The translations under genes were made by a program, and so were the position numbers. Shown one piece after another: positions 35,401-42,299 of a stretch of DNA of 64,000 nt. The notes under the pieces are model-generated. The model did no database searches. It had not been told where the DNA came from and saw only the letters and a program-made list of their open reading frames with translations. Positions within the stretch are counted from its first letter, which is position 1; each line of letters starts with the position of its first letter. Origin of the DNA: Lachnospiraceae bacterium (GTDB lineage Bacteria; Bacillota; Clostridia; Lachnospirales; Lachnospiraceae); the NCBI GenBank assembly GCA_017427685.1, contig JAFRSH010000005.1, positions 1 through 64,000 of the forward strand. The letters run 5' to 3'.

Positions 35401-35708
35401 GTAATCTTTTTTCCTGTGTGCGCCGCATTGTTTCCCATCTTGCGAATAAAGTCCATTCGCTTCATAAGATCCGCATCTACAATGTCACGGAAATCCTCAG
35501 TCCCCATGAGGCTGACAAGCGTATCCTGATATGGCATATGTAACGAAGCATCGACGGAATACATCCATTTGATTGCAAACTCCATCGCCCTGCGGCAGTT
35601 AATGATGCAGGAGGTAACATCAACTGACAACACTTTTTCCGCAGCTATTGCCACATCCGAAAAAGTGTCGAATTTCGGTTCGTTTTTTAAGTAATCGAAA
35701 TTAGTCAT
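32409..35708 (-). CDS. hsdR: Type I restriction enzyme R subunit
   Basis: This is the motor and nuclease subunit of the restriction complex. An N-terminal DUF4145-like helical region (CRRAMEFAIKWMY ... NNAAH, 1-115) precedes the PD-(D/E)xK nuclease (YADYVLYD ... VIEAKR, about 232-252). The SF2 helicase follows: Walker A MATGSGKT near 361, CDEAHRS near 459, LTATP, and motif VI QMIGRGTRLCPG. At 1099 residues it is complete. It cuts DNA distant from the site chosen by HsdS. Start at 35708 with a GAAGGAGG site, 25 bp after hsdS-1. Confidence 0.96.
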   Translation of the reverse strand: MTNFDYLKNEPKFDTFSDVAIAAEKVLSVDVTSCIINCRRAMEFAIKWMYSVDASLHMPYQDTLVSLMGTEDFRDIVDADLMKRMDFIRKMGNNAAHTGKKITRDQAVLCLENLQIFLDFVCYCYADVYEEHVFDRNLLDNEEPVAEAPVNEQITNVDLEALIAENKELKKELTKRREEQSETYVPKPLDLSEYKTRKIYIDAMLMDAGWKEGTDWINEVELPGMPNKSEVGYADYVLYDNTHKPLAVIEAKRTCVDVSKGRQQAKLYADLLEIQCGRRPCVFLTNGFETRIIDGQYPERKVACIYSKADLEKMFNLRRMRTSLDHISVDKKIAGRYYQEAAIKAVCDSFDKKNRRKALLVMATGSGKTRTVIELCHVLLDAGWVKNILFLADRTSLVTQAKRAFVNNYASLSVTNLCEEKDNYNAHCVFSTYQTMMNCIDSIKVEDQKLFTSGHFDLVICDEAHRSIYNKYRDIFTYFDAPLVGLTATPKDDIDKNTYEIFELEPGVPTYGYELGQAVRDGYLVDFLSVETKLKFIEQGIVYADLSDEDKAVYESTFEMEDGEIPEAISSSALNSWIFNEDTIRQVLNTVMTEGIKIDYGQKLGKTIIFAKNHNHAEKILEIFNKEYPHLNGFAQVIDNKINYAQTLIDEFSESKKLPQIAISVDMMDTGIDVPEVLNLVFFKKVMSYAKFWQMIGRGTRLCPGLLDGEDKSKFYIFDFCGNFEFFRMSKGKPTANMIALQGAIFNLQFEITYKLQDLEYQLDRLITYRNALIEIMTGKVQELPRENFAVRQHLKYVDLYSNEKNYQSLTYEDTLIVREELAPLILPNDDEASAVRFDALMYGLELAYLVGKKYGRARSDLFKRVSGIARVANIPEIMVQAELIDKILHTDYIDNCGINEFEEIREKLRGLMKYIPKTTVRYDTNFDDDILDVSWNESELDNDDLKNYKAKAEYYIREHQDNEAIKKLKSNIPLSHSDIEALEEVLWSELGTKEEYEQEYGAKPLGELVREIVGLDMNAAKAAFSEYLESNNLDSRQIYFVNQIVEYIVHNGMMKDLSVLQESPFTDQGSVVELFTDLNIWMGIRKVIESINDNAIVA

Positions 35709-35733
35709 GAACTTCCTCCTTCTTTATTCCTTA

Positions 35734-36813
35734 CTATGCTACAACTTTTGATTTGTCAACTTGAGCCACGAAAGAAGAAAACTGCTTCTGTTTTTCCATG
35801 GTCGGTACCGGAATCACCATCTTTTTTATTTCTGAAAGATTTAGCGTCTTCTGAGCAATCCCTTTTACGCCTCGTTCAATCTGCTCCTGTGCATCCGGTG
35901 AAAGAATCGCTCCGTGCAAATAATCGCTATCAACGATTTCCCTTCTCGGCTTCAAATACGCTATATGTCTCTGGAAAAGAAACTTCTTATCCAATTTCAC
36001 TACTGCTGGATGACCATACGAGCCAACTGTTGAAAGTAAAACATCACCAATCTCAATAGGTGTCCGTTTTATAAGTTCATCGTAAGTGTCCTGATCAATG
36101 AATTTTTCTGCATCGTATGTCACCTTATCCCCAGTAATATTCGAGACAAAAATAAATGGTATCCCTTCATCTTTGAACCTTGGCGGTTGATGCGTACCAT
36201 CCGTTATAATGGAGCACACATCACTCATTACCATCTGGTTCTTTTCATCCCCAAACATCTCGACAAATCGGGCTTTGATAAGGCTATCTAAGCTTGCTAA
36301 CTCTTTGTTTCTCTCTTCAATTATTTTTCTTGTTTTATCCAAAATCCCCGTTATCTTCAACTGATCACTAATGGAATACAAAGGTATTTCATAGTCCTTC
36401 AACCATTCCGTGCTCATATTTTTTTGCGCGACACCATTAGAAGCTCGGATACATTGCTGTTCAAAGAAATCACTATTTAAAATATGAAACAAAAAGCCCT
36501 TTGTTACCCTATCTGTCTTTAATCTCAAACATGCAACACGTTGATTTAAGGCAGCGGGCAACATATCTTTCTGAAGGAGCGCCACTCTCCCAACATTTCC
36601 TGTTAGAGAGATTAGCAAATCCTCTTCTTCCAGCATGTATTTATCTAATCCCTTTGAATCTGACGGATAAAATACTGGGGAGTTATCTTCAATGTAGCCT
36701 TTCTGCACATTTGCAATTCTTATAACTCTTATTCCTGAATCCACATACTGATCACTTTTGAAAGAATAACCGTTCAAAAGATCACAAGCATCTCCAATCC
36801 TAATCTTCTCCAT
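35734..36813 (-). CDS. hsdS: Type I specificity subunit, copy 1, C-terminally truncated
   Basis: HsdS chooses the DNA target through two recognition domains. Here TRD1 spans about 1-150 and TRD2 about 195-345, separated by the conserved helix TRKIIEERNKELASLDSLIKARFVEMFGD. The protein ends right after VDKSKVV with an A and stop, whereas copy 2 continues for about 20 residues through a helix ending LMQKYFG. The missing tail is normally part of the second conserved helical region. The central helix and the end are encoded within DNA repeats shared with copy 2, while the TRDs differ. It sits directly before hsdR. ATG at 36813, with the 22-bp repeat supplying its ribosome site. Confidence 0.9.
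   Translation of the reverse strand: MEKIRIGDACDLLNGYSFKSDQYVDSGIRVIRIANVQKGYIEDNSPVFYPSDSKGLDKYMLEEEDLLISLTGNVGRVALLQKDMLPAALNQRVACLRLKTDRVTKGFLFHILNSDFFEQQCIRASNGVAQKNMSTEWLKDYEIPLYSISDQLKITGILDKTRKIIEERNKELASLDSLIKARFVEMFGDEKNQMVMSDVCSIITDGTHQPPRFKDEGIPFIFVSNITGDKVTYDAEKFIDQDTYDELIKRTPIEIGDVLLSTVGSYGHPAVVKLDKKFLFQRHIAYLKPRREIVDSDYLHGAILSPDAQEQIERGVKGIAQKTLNLSEIKKMVIPVPTMEKQKQFSSFVAQVDKSKVVA
35741..35757. repeat. Direct repeat C, copy 1 (hsdS 3' region)
   Basis: A 17-bp sequence, ACAACTTTTGATTTGTC, identical to 38551-38567. It encodes DKSKVV in both hsdS genes and marks where copy 1 stops. Confidence 0.85.
36259..36283. repeat. Direct repeat B, copy 1 (hsdS centre)
   Basis: 25 bp identical to 39090-39114, in the same direction. 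With four mismatches the match extends to 41 bp (36251-36291). It encodes the central LIKARFVE helix. Confidence 0.85.
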
Positions 36814-36814
36814 T

Positions 36815-36836
36815 TATCATCCCTACAAATCTCAAT
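36815..36836. repeat. Direct repeat A, copy 1 (upstream of hsdS-1)
   Basis: A 22-bp sequence, identical to 39575-39596 and with two mismatches over an overlapping 22-bp stretch at 40573-40594. It lies between the recombinase stop and the hsdS-1 start and includes the AGGGATGAT ribosome site. Confidence 0.85.
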
Positions 36837-36840
36837 TTGC

Positions 36841-37809
36841 TCACGAGATGTATTTCTGATGGGATGTTTTAACGTTTGCCTGATTCACCATTGCATATTG
36901 CATGGTCGTATCAATTTGTGAATGCCCGAGAATCTTCTGCACCTGTTCTATAGGCATTCCTTTGTCTATCGCCCTTGTAGCCATCGTCCTACGGAACTTG
37001 TGTGGATGGACCCTTGTAACATCAACAAATTTGCCAAGTTGTCTTAATCTTATCTCGACACCACTGATCTTGAGCCTGTCATACGGAGCATCTAAAGTTA
37101 CAAACAACGCCGGATTCTGATCTCTTCTGCATCTTATATAATTCTGCAAATGTAGCTTCGCTTTTGCATCGAAATAAACTCTTCTTTCTTTTCCTCCTTT
37201 TCCAAAAACTATGCACTCTCTGGACTCAAAATCTACATCCGTCACATTTAGGTTCACAAGCTCGCCGACTCTTATTCCGGTCGAATACAACAGATCGATC
37301 ATTGCAAGATCTCGCACACAGGAGCAATGATCCCGTAGTTTTTCTATATCCTCATCAGAAATCACTTCTTTGACCTGTTGGTTTGTTTTGATCTTATGTA
37401 TTCGTCTCATTGGGCTCTTTAAGATATAGTTTTCTTCCTCGAGCCACGAGAAAAAGCTAGATATGTTCCGTCTCACATTATCGACAGTCACCTTACTGCA
37501 ATCATTTATCTTCTGATAATCCGATAGATAAGATCTCATGTCTTCAGTAGTAATCTTACGTACAGGATTCGTCTGCTTGTTCAGCATTTTTTCTATCGTG
37601 ACTCGATAATACTGTATCGTCCTTTCCGAACAGCCTTCTATACTCTTCGCGTCAAGAAACATCTTCAAGTATTCCTCATTTGAGATCTTCTGTCGTTCAA
37701 GCGACTTCTCTGAGAATACTCTTATCATCACTTCTTGGAGTTTTTTCATCTGTGATACAGATAAAAACTCCGCCATTTCATTAAGTATTTGTACTACCTT
37801 ATCCTCCAT
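36841..37809 (-). CDS. Tyrosine recombinase of the hsd locus, 322 aa
   Basis: The catalytic residues are complete: R180, K204, H270xxR273, H296 and nucleophile Y305. The N-terminal core-binding domain spans about 42-140. The ATG at 37809 has AAAGGAA upstream; a longer GTG-initiated form lacks a site. It is a paralogue of the recombinase at 259-1230. The gene lies between the two hsdS genes and 5 bp from direct repeat A. Recombinases of this size beside hsdS are known to rearrange specificity genes in Firmicutes and Bacteroidetes, usually by inversion. Here the repeats found are direct, so excision, integration or allele exchange is more likely. Confidence 0.92.
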   Translation of the reverse strand: MEDKVVQILNEMAEFLSVSQMKKLQEVMIRVFSEKSLERQKISNEEYLKMFLDAKSIEGCSERTIQYYRVTIEKMLNKQTNPVRKITTEDMRSYLSDYQKINDCSKVTVDNVRRNISSFFSWLEEENYILKSPMRRIHKIKTNQQVKEVISDEDIEKLRDHCSCVRDLAMIDLLYSTGIRVGELVNLNVTDVDFESRECIVFGKGGKERRVYFDAKAKLHLQNYIRCRRDQNPALFVTLDAPYDRLKISGVEIRLRQLGKFVDVTRVHPHKFRRTMATRAIDKGMPIEQVQKILGHSQIDTTMQYAMVNQANVKTSHQKYIS

Positions 37810-37855
37810 GCCGGTATTCCTTTCCTGTTTACCAGCATCCTGCACCCAATAATAT

Positions 37856-38458
37856 TTATGAAAGTATTTCTACTATCCTATCCTTTAAAGCCTTGGTTAA
37901 ATTGTTATTCTTCCCACAATGAATCGCATCGTTTATATCTTGATGCGACTTCAATACAAACTTACTCTTCACTGGGCTATTCCCGTTGACGAGGAACGCG
38001 AATCCTTCTATCCAAACTTTTATACCTTGATCCCTAAGGAAACCAGAAAGTATATAAACCTGTCTCTTGACCTGTTTGATCGGATTTTTTACTGTGGTAC
38101 GATAATAGTTACCGGCAGGTGTAAACTTATCTTTTGTCCATCTGAATTCATCTTCAGAGCCGGTCAAAACTCCGTTATAATTCTTTACTTCGATTATAAA
38201 CACACCACGATTATTCACTATAACATTATCTATCTCTGTTTCCTTTCCGTTAAATGAAACTGAAACATTTGTCAGCAAAGTATCCTTTTCGTTCAACACT
38301 CCCTCAATTACTCGTTTAGCGATTTGCTCTCCGTGTCGTCCAGCTCTTTTCTCCTCGGGTTCATACTTAAAACGTCCTTTTCTCGAGGTGATAAGACTGA
38401 CGAAAAGAATGAAAAGAACAAGAATAGCTAAAGCTAAAACAAGGATATCGTATTCCAT
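37856..38458 (-). CDS. NERD-domain membrane protein
   Basis: One N-terminal membrane helix (ILVLALAILVLFILFVSLI, about 5-23) is followed by a nuclease-related domain: GRHGEQIAKRVIEGVL, TEIDNVIVNNRGVFIIEVKNYNG, which contains the D...EVK pattern of PD-(D/E)xK-like enzymes. NERD proteins are thought to process DNA. The function in a restriction locus is unknown. It lies between hsdS-2 and the recombinase inside the repeat-bounded block, so it would move with them. Start ATG at 38458; gaps of 25 and 46 bp to its neighbours. Confidence 0.82.
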   Translation of the reverse strand: MEYDILVLALAILVLFILFVSLITSRKGRFKYEPEEKRAGRHGEQIAKRVIEGVLNEKDTLLTNVSVSFNGKETEIDNVIVNNRGVFIIEVKNYNGVLTGSEDEFRWTKDKFTPAGNYYRTTVKNPIKQVKRQVYILSGFLRDQGIKVWIEGFAFLVNGNSPVKSKFVLKSHQDINDAIHCGKNNNLTKALKDRIVEILS

Positions 38459-38483
38459 GTCATCAAAACCTTATTAAGTCCTA

Positions 38484-39575
38484 TTACCCAAAGTACTTCT
38501 GCATCAGGCTATCAAACAACTTCTGGGTTTCAGCCAACGCCTTTTGAACCACAACTTTTGATTTGTCGATTTGATCTTTTATTACAATAAACTCTTTCTG
38601 CAATTCCATGTCCGGAACATAAATCTTAATACTTTGTAGCTCTTGGGCATTGATATTTGCCTGATTTACAGCACCTTTTGCCATGCTTCTAAGGATGTCT
38701 TTCAATGCTTCCAAATTCATATATTGTGAAAAAACTTCAGGAAGAATTCTTTCTCCAAGTCTGACTCTAATAATATATCCTGCTATTATCATTTCTTCAG
38801 GCAAATCAAATACTGCTGTTTTACCGACAAGTTCAACACTGTTGGTACGATTAAAGAGCACATCACCCTTTCGAACTACACATTTTTCTTTTTCTTCATC
38901 AGGAACATCAATATATTTCAAGTCTGATAAATCTATATGTCCATCATAAGTAAGATTGTTCATACGCAGATATGGATACTGTCCTCCATCAACAGCTGGG
39001 CTACTTGTTCCATATCTTACTTCTGTAACCAGTTTTCCCACAGTTGCAACATCCCAACCTTTAGGATTCTCTATCGGATCACCAAAGAGCTCGACAAATC
39101 GGGCTTTGATAAGGTCATCTAACTTACGTGATTCCTCTTCTCTTTCTGCAATTATTTTTTCACATTCCCCAAGAACATCTACGATTTTTGCCTGTTCCTC
39201 TAGTGAGTCCAAGTTAAACTGCTCATTCTTATAGTCCTTAAAGTATATATGAGGAATTGTTGCACCCGTAAAATACTTTTCAAGATGCATATATCTCACA
39301 ACATAGCAAAGATACTCAGGTAGCACATTTTCCTTGGGTATCAAATATTGCATCGTACCAATTACAGATGATTTTGCTGGATGAAGCGTTGTTCTTCCAA
39401 TTCCCGCTCCATCCTTAACAACTGCCACATATGGTTTTTCTTGATGGTAAAAATTCACATTCCCTATATATCCGGATGCCCCATAAATAGGATAATCCCC
39501 ATGTGCATCTGCTATATCTGACTGTTTTAGGTTTGATGAGCCACGCTCACAAACATCTTCAAGTTTTACTCTCAT
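38484..39575 (-). CDS. hsdS: Type I specificity subunit, copy 2, full length
   Basis: A two-TRD specificity protein of 363 residues. TRD1 starts with KLEDVCERGSSNLKQSDIADA and carries IYGASGYIGNVN; the central helix ESRKLDDLIKARFVELFGD separates it from TRD2 (WDVATVGKLVTEVRYGTSSPA onward). The C-terminal helix ends KLFDSLMQKYFG, the usual end of complete HsdS proteins. I use the ATG at 39575: it follows the 22-bp repeat A with AGGGATGAT, as in copy 1, and the frame upstream crosses a palindrome and is not HsdS-like. TRDs differ from those of copy 1, so two specificities are stored. Confidence 0.9.
   Translation of the reverse strand: MRVKLEDVCERGSSNLKQSDIADAHGDYPIYGASGYIGNVNFYHQEKPYVAVVKDGAGIGRTTLHPAKSSVIGTMQYLIPKENVLPEYLCYVVRYMHLEKYFTGATIPHIYFKDYKNEQFNLDSLEEQAKIVDVLGECEKIIAEREEESRKLDDLIKARFVELFGDPIENPKGWDVATVGKLVTEVRYGTSSPAVDGGQYPYLRMNNLTYDGHIDLSDLKYIDVPDEEKEKCVVRKGDVLFNRTNSVELVGKTAVFDLPEEMIIAGYIIRVRLGERILPEVFSQYMNLEALKDILRSMAKGAVNQANINAQELQSIKIYVPDMELQKEFIVIKDQIDKSKVVVQKALAETQKLFDSLMQKYFG
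38551..38567. repeat. Direct repeat C, copy 2
   Basis: Identical to 35741-35757; here the coding frame continues into the C-terminal helix of HsdS-2. Confidence 0.85.
39090..39114. repeat. Direct repeat B, copy 2
   Basis: Identical to 36259-36283, same orientation, in the central conserved helix of hsdS-2. Confidence 0.85.
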
Positions 39576-39596
39576 ATCATCCCTACAAATCTCAAT
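39575..39596. repeat. Direct repeat A, copy 2 (upstream of hsdS-2)
   Basis: Identical to 36815-36836; it overlaps the first base of the hsdS-2 ATG and provides its ribosome site. Confidence 0.85.
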
Positions 39597-39598
39597 CA

Positions 39599-39623
39599 GA
39601 TAATTCGGAATTTCCGAATTATC
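39599..39623. promoter_or_regulatory. Perfect 25-bp palindrome between the Bro-N gene and hsdS-2
   Basis: GATAATTCGGAA and TTCCGAATTATC flank one T. There is no T-run, so it is unlike an intrinsic terminator and could be an operator or a recombination-related site. Confidence 0.65.
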
Positions 39624-39677
39624 GTAATCAACAAGTGACATCAGTAGCAACTGTATAATATGCACTAACAGACCTTG

Positions 39678-40535
39678 TCATCTAGGTCTATTGTTCTCTG
39701 TCACATTTTCTATCATCCCAACTACAGCATCATTTAATTGCTTGGCATTTTTACTTGAAATAACCGAATTACCTGTCTCCTGTTCAATATTCTTTCTGGC
39801 ATTTCCTGCTATCTGTCCGCCCTTTTTAGCGATTACTTTGTTTTCTTCCAGCCCCTGCGGATTATGGACCTTTGTCAATTCTGTGGTTGTTGCCTCGGCG
39901 AGCATATTAAGTGCTAACTCAAGGGTGCTCATATTATCTCTGAGATTTTCTTTCTTTAGCCCCTTCAAATTTTTATACTGTCTCGTCGACATTCCCGACC
40001 ACGCTCTTGTTACTTCATCTGTAAGTATTGCAAATTCCTTTCCTTGCTCAACTCCGTGATCCTTCCACTGATCGGTGAGTTCTTTTCTCGCACGTATTGT
40101 TTGCAGCCTCTGATTGATCCAGTCTGCACCATATCCGAGTTTTGAATAAGTCTCAAGAGCCCTCTCTATCGTAAGTTCAGGATCTATCGTCTCTTCTATT
40201 CGTTCCCGCCCGACTTGTGCCAGCCACATTTTAAAAGGTTCTGCCTTTTTTGACGGAATTGACTGAATCAGGCGTAATAATTGCTCTGTATTGGCAACAT
40301 CTGTTAATCGTTTTTTTCCATCCTGTGCAGTCATCTTCAAACCGTGACAATTTGTCACGGTTTCATTTCCTTCTTTTTTAAGGCGTTGCTTTAGTTTTCT
40401 CCAATACGCAGTTCCATCTTTGCTCTCTGTCAAAACCCGAACAACATCGACTATGGAAAAATACCATTCTTCTTCGTCTTCCACCCATGCAGTTCTTATT
40501 GGCTGATCCTCATATATCTGTATCTTATCTGTCAT
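39678..40535 (-). CDS. DinD/Bro-N-family protein, 285 aa
   Basis: The N-terminal Bro-N domain (IRTAWVEDEEEWYFSIVDVVRVLTES ... YWRKLKQRL, residues 10-55) is followed by a DinD-like C-terminal region with RERIEETIDPELTIERA and a QTGNSVISSKNA-like end. E. coli DinD is damage-induced and inhibits RecA filaments; Bro-N proteins in phages act as antirepressors. Such genes are frequent between hsdM and hsdS. The ATG at 40535 has GGGGGAAAAAAAT before it; an upstream TTG at 40583 lies within repeat A copy 3. Its role here may be DNA-damage linkage of restriction, which is speculative. Confidence 0.85.
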   Translation of the reverse strand: MTDKIQIYEDQPIRTAWVEDEEEWYFSIVDVVRVLTESKDGTAYWRKLKQRLKKEGNETVTNCHGLKMTAQDGKKRLTDVANTEQLLRLIQSIPSKKAEPFKMWLAQVGRERIEETIDPELTIERALETYSKLGYGADWINQRLQTIRARKELTDQWKDHGVEQGKEFAILTDEVTRAWSGMSTRQYKNLKGLKKENLRDNMSTLELALNMLAEATTTELTKVHNPQGLEENKVIAKKGGQIAGNARKNIEQETGNSVISSKNAKQLNDAVVGMIENVTENNRPR

Positions 40536-40572
40536 ATTTTTTTCCCCCATTTTAAACAACTCATTGTATAAA

Positions 40573-40594
40573 CGTCCCCACAAATCTCAATTTG
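40573..40594. repeat. Direct repeat A, degenerate copy 3
   Basis: Matches 36817-36838 with two mismatches, same direction. It lies between hsdM and the Bro-N gene, where no hsdS start exists, so it may be the scar or target of a moved cassette. Confidence 0.7.
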
Positions 40595-40642
40595 ATTAAT
40601 CATTCCGTACGATCCAAAACAATCCTTGACATTGTTATACTA

Positions 40643-40668
40643 CTCTCTTATTATGCATTACAAGAGAG
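40643..40668 (-). terminator. Hairpin between hsdM and the Bro-N gene
   Basis: CTCTCTT and AAGAGAG flank a 12-nt loop with no clear T-run. The 228-bp gap (40536-40763) has no other gene. It may reduce read-through from hsdM. Confidence 0.4.
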
Positions 40669-40763
40669 GTGGTCTTCTACCGTGCGGTCTTATGATTCAA
40701 ACGGTTTACTATCCTCTTTTTTTGTTCATTATATCATGCAAATATGCACCGCTATCATTCAAT

Positions 40764-42287
40764 CTAACAATTGCAGTCCCTTGTTTTTTCTTCATTCAAC
40801 AACTTTTCAAGTTCATCCATCTCCACCGCTATCTGTTTCTCAATTTCTCTGATATTTGCCATAATTTCCGATGTCGGCGGGTATTCTACCGCTACATACT
40901 CAACCTCTTTGTACTTATTGATTGAAAGATCATAATCGTTATCAACAATTTCCTTCTTGGGTACCATGAAGGATTTGTCCGTACGTTTTCTATCCTTTTC
41001 TGCTTCGAGGTTCTTAAATCGGCTGATAATGTCAGGTATGTCGTTGTCACTAATTGGTGCCCGTTTATCATCAAGACTGAATCCGTCCGCTGTCATATCA
41101 TAGAACCAAACATCATCCGTTCCGCCATGACCTGTCTTTGTAAAGATAAGTATTCCTGTTGAAACACCGGCGTAAGGTTTAAACACTCCGGAAGGCATGG
41201 AAATAACCGCCTCAAGTCTCTGGTTTTCTATGATCTCCTGTCTGATTGCCTTATGCGCATTAGAAGATCCGAAAAGCACTCCGTCAGGAACTATGCATGC
41301 ACATCTTCCGCCGATCTTGAGCATCCTCACAAACAATGCAAGGAACAAGAGCTCCGTTTTCTTTGTCTTACACACCTTTTGAAGATCGGTTGATACGGTA
41401 TCGGCATCAAGATTCCCCTTAAAAGGTGGATTTGCTAAGATTAAGGTGTACATATCCTTATCAGGATTTTGATCCGATAAGCTGTCGCGGTACTCGATAA
41501 ACGGATTCTCTACTCCGTGAGTCATCATGTTCATGGCACCAATGCGAAGCATGGTTCTGTCCATATCGTAGCCATGGAACATGTCATTCATGAAATGATT
41601 TCTGTTCTGCTTATCAAGAAGAACTTCCTTCTTGTGCTTCTCTCTGAGATAATCTCCGCTGGTAACAAGGAATCCCGATGTTCCGCAAGCAGGATCGCAG
41701 ATAAAATCTGTCGGCTTCGGATCCATCATTTCTACCATCATGCGGATGATATGTCTTGGGGTTCTGAACTGACCGTTAACACCGGATTGCGATATCTTAG
41801 AGAGAAGATACTCATAAACATCTCCGCGGATATCTGTCTGATGAAGCTCCTCCATCATGGAATAGATCTCGTCCATAGCATCCACGATCTTTGAAAGCAT
41901 CAAAGGCGTGTTGATCTTAAAGATCGCATCATCCATGTACTTACTGTATGCCGAATTCTTATCCCCATGAAGATTCTTTATAAAAGGGAACACCCATTCC
42001 TGAACAACGGAGTACATTCTCTGGGCAGGGAAATCATGGAAAGTGGACCATTTCAGCTGATTACCATCAACCGTTCGATCTCCGATCTCTACCTCATCCG
42101 CAAATATGCTTTTAAAAGGAAGGCCCAGCATAGCTGCTTCCTTGGCACGAAGGTTATCCGTGTCATCCAGATCCTTAATGAACATGAGGTAAGTCATCTG
42201 CTCGACAACATCAAGCGGATTTGTGATTCCTCCGTTCCAAAAGATTTCCCACAAACTATCGATCTTATTACCAAGTTCTCCCGTCAT
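40764..42287 (-). CDS. hsdM: Type I restriction-modification DNA methyltransferase subunit
   Basis: HsdM methylates adenine at the site selected by HsdS and is required for both modification and restriction. The 507-residue protein has an N-terminal helical domain (LWEIFWNGGITNPLDVVEQMTYLMFIKDLDD), SAM motif I DPACGTSGF near 195 and the catalytic motif IV NPPF near 285. QSGVNGQFRTPRHIIRMM is a family hallmark. It begins 12 bp after fic, so the two are co-transcribed. Start ATG at 42287. Confidence 0.96.
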   Translation of the reverse strand: MTGELGNKIDSLWEIFWNGGITNPLDVVEQMTYLMFIKDLDDTDNLRAKEAAMLGLPFKSIFADEVEIGDRTVDGNQLKWSTFHDFPAQRMYSVVQEWVFPFIKNLHGDKNSAYSKYMDDAIFKINTPLMLSKIVDAMDEIYSMMEELHQTDIRGDVYEYLLSKISQSGVNGQFRTPRHIIRMMVEMMDPKPTDFICDPACGTSGFLVTSGDYLREKHKKEVLLDKQNRNHFMNDMFHGYDMDRTMLRIGAMNMMTHGVENPFIEYRDSLSDQNPDKDMYTLILANPPFKGNLDADTVSTDLQKVCKTKKTELLFLALFVRMLKIGGRCACIVPDGVLFGSSNAHKAIRQEIIENQRLEAVISMPSGVFKPYAGVSTGILIFTKTGHGGTDDVWFYDMTADGFSLDDKRAPISDNDIPDIISRFKNLEAEKDRKRTDKSFMVPKKEIVDNDYDLSINKYKEVEYVAVEYPPTSEIMANIREIEKQIAVEMDELEKLLNEEKTRDCNC

Positions 42288-42299
42288 TTTGCGCTCCTC

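Noticed and set aside
35734-39575. Classical inverting hsdS shufflon
   Set aside because: All shared repeats between the two hsdS genes are direct and both genes face the same way; I found no inverted copy inside the window.
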